This document shows, piece by piece, positions 7,886 through 10,151 of a stretch of DNA of 10,151 bases (positions within the stretch are counted from its first letter, which is position 1; each line of letters begins with the position of its first letter). A model generated the notes under the pieces. The model was not told the DNA's origin, made no database searches, and was given only the letters and a program-made list of their open reading frames with translations. Made by a program: the position numbers and the translations under genes. The stretch lies in the NCBI RefSeq assembly GCF_042767895.1, contig NC_091574.1, forward strand, positions 19,310,539 to 19,320,689, given 5' to 3'. Origin of the DNA: Penaeus vannamei (lineage: Eukaryota; Arthropoda; Malacostraca; Decapoda; Penaeidae).

Positions 7886-8452
7886 CCGTTCCCGTGCGCG
7901 TTGCGTCCGGACGGCACAAAGCCGTGCGAAATGTGGCCGTTCGTAGGCGGGCCGTTCGGGATGCGTTCGTGGATTGAGCCGGATTCGTCCGTGGGATAGA
8001 AGGACGGCCTCTGATCCCCACTGTAGCCTGGCCTCGCGAGGGCGACGCAGCAGAGGGCAAGGAAGGTCACCAGAATGACCTTGGGATGAAGAGAATTGTT
8101 TGTTGTTATTGTTGTTGTTAATGGAAACGAAATGAGAGTAATAATCTTGAGTGTATGTCTGTATGTTTTTTTTTTTTTTTTTTTTTGGGGGGGGGGGGGT
8201 TGGGTGGTGTGGGGGGATGCCTGTGTACAGAAATACTGTGTTCCCTTATTGTGTGCATTTGTGGGATTACTATGCATTGTGTGTGCGTATGTCTTACTGT
8301 AGGTTGAGTTATTGCATGCAAATTTTCTCACCATAAATGAATTCACTTCGATCTTGACAAATGCACAATTCAAATTATTTTTCGACTTATTGTATTCAGA
8401 CAAGACTTGTTGATGATTTTTTTTTACTTACAGAGGTTCGTGCGAGTGCCAT
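7886..8452 (-). CDS. secreted protein, 5' exons (signal peptide), partial
   Basis: The gene reads right to left. Exon 1 coding is 8452-8432: ATG in good context (atcaagATGG), seven codons (MALARTS), then donor gtaagt at 8431-8426. The 352-base intron ends at a pyrimidine-rich acceptor, cccaag, at 8085-8080. Exon 2 is 8079-7886 (194 bases) and ends at donor gtgagt (7885-7880) in phase 2. Joining them gives a basic n-region, a hydrophobic core (VILVTFLALCCVALA) and a likely cleavage site after ALA, a signal peptide of about 22 residues. The mature part seen is 49 residues beginning RPGYSGDQRP, rich in Gly, Pro, Ser, Asn and His, without Cys. Exon 2 is GC-rich, unlike its surroundings. A tiny first coding exon whose intron splits the signal peptide is typical of arthropod cuticle protein genes; some antimicrobial peptide genes look similar. 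The function is not recognised. Remaining exons lie leftwards, probably in or past the gap. Confidence 0.65.
8166..8199. repeat. T21-G13 homopolymer pair in intron 1
   Basis: Twenty-one T followed by thirteen G on the + strand (C13A21 on the gene strand), inside the first intron of the secreted-protein gene. The G run is prone to sequencing error and could support a G-rich secondary structure. Confidence 0.9.
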
Positions 8453-8492
8453 CTTGATTTCGGTTTTTCTTACAGAGAAGACGAGTTCAGCG

Positions 8493-8528
8493 ACTGATGG
8501 TCAGTTTCAATCACCGTGTCTTTATATA
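8493..8528 (-). promoter_or_regulatory. TATA box and initiator of the secreted-protein gene
   Basis: On the - strand TATATAAA occupies 8528-8521 and the arthropod initiator pentamer TCAGT occupies 8497-8493. With the initiator A (8495) as +1, the TATAAA core starts at -31, the standard spacing. The predicted 5' UTR is 43 bases and exon 1 is 64 bases in total. The spacing agrees independently with the exon 1 and exon 2 prediction. Confidence 0.65.
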
Positions 8529-8531
8529 TGC

Positions 8532-8854
8532 CTGCAAGAAATGCAGTTGCTCCTTAGTGATTTTTTTCTAAACCTCAAAAACCATGAATCCTTTAATGTC
8601 AGATTCCCGTTCCGTATCTGGCATTTTGATAGTTACTGGTATTTTAAAGAATCAGTATAGTTGCCAGTATTTATGATATTATGATATCAGAATCACTGAA
8701 CAGAATCCAAAAGCCGGCGACACCTGGCAGCCCCCGTCGCCATCTTCAAGGGCAAAATGCTTCAATATTTTCCGGATGATTTGGGACGCGCGAGTGACGT
8801 CGTCTGTGGCCTGCATTGACCGGCATCCGGGACTGCGTGACAAGGATGAAATGT

Positions 8855-8860
<6 letters not shown>
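8532..8860. other. upstream region of the secreted-protein gene
   Basis: No gene recognised. The part from about 8710 to 8840 is distinctly GC-richer than the neighbouring DNA. It includes TGACGTCG at 8795-8802, seven of eight bases of a cAMP-response-type palindrome, about 300 bases upstream of the predicted start site. Its location suits an upstream control region, but a chance match is possible. Confidence 0.35.
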
Positions 8861-9332
<472 letters not shown>

Positions 9333-9439
9333 GAATATTTCGCAAAAAAACACGATGCACAAACTCGCTTTGTTGAATGTATTCCAATAAATCTAGTTAA
9401 TGCATTGCGGGTTTTTCTATCGTATACGGTATACATATT

Positions 9440-9441
<2 letters not shown>
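9333..9441. other. short unique island between microsatellite clusters
   Basis: About 110 bases of complex sequence without a recognisable feature, usable as an anchor between two repeat clusters. Confidence 0.6.

Positions 9442-10151
<710 letters not shown>

Noticed and set aside
6984..8060. A 358-codon - strand open frame across the gap
   Set aside because: About 167 codons are N and contribute no stops by default. The part right of the gap reads exon 2 in a different frame from the signal peptide.
8361..8660. A 99-codon + strand frame over the promoter region
   Set aside because: It overlaps the TATA/initiator and exon 1 of the - strand gene, which has independent splice and signal peptide support, and shows no domain itself.

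Overview
The window is eukaryotic nuclear DNA, most likely from a decapod crustacean such as a penaeid shrimp. That assignment is an inference from three things: extreme density of long (AT)n and (CA)n microsatellites, a decayed RTE-type LINE, and a small spliced gene for a secreted protein with an arthropod-style TATA/initiator promoter. No bacterial-type gene, operon, RNA gene or CRISPR array is visible. A run of exactly 500 N (7152-7651) is an assembly gap.

Left part (1-6453). Two copies of one repeat family face each other. The family encodes a Myb/SANT-like DNA-binding protein and both copies are broken. Copy A (+ strand) lies in two pieces, 1-283 and 2559-3106. Copy B (- strand) spans 5594-6453. 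By eye the 5' pieces are about 95% identical (about 14 mismatches in about 281 bases). Both copies are split at the same point by simple-sequence DNA: (AT)n in copy A, and A51 plus about 40 bases of (TA)n in copy B (read on its coding strand). In copy A a 5'-truncated, frameshifted RTE-like LINE (352-2478) sits inside that microsatellite. It keeps the last endonuclease motif (SDHRMV) and the reverse transcriptase, and ends in (TGA)7. Copy B therefore acts as a paralogous empty site. An accidental open frame joins the Myb/SANT N-terminus, the translated (AT)n and the LINE polymerase up to 1728.

Between the copies (3107-5593) the DNA is AT-rich and apparently non-coding. It holds T-tracts, an (ATT)n-like stretch and a three-unit diverged direct repeat (3871-4505).

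Right part (6454-10151). A TA microsatellite, unassigned sequence, the gap and a purine-rich simple repeat come first. The one apparently intact gene follows on the - strand: a TATA box at 8521-8528, an initiator at 8493-8497, exon 1 with a 7-codon start (8432-8452), a 352-base intron and a 194-base exon 2 (7886-8079). Its product begins with a clear signal peptide. The 3' end of the gene runs towards or into the gap. The last 1.3 kb is mostly compound CA/TA microsatellite, ending in about 360 bases of unassigned sequence.

The genes do not form a pathway. The window is a nested transposable-element landscape next to a probable secreted, possibly cuticle-type, protein gene.
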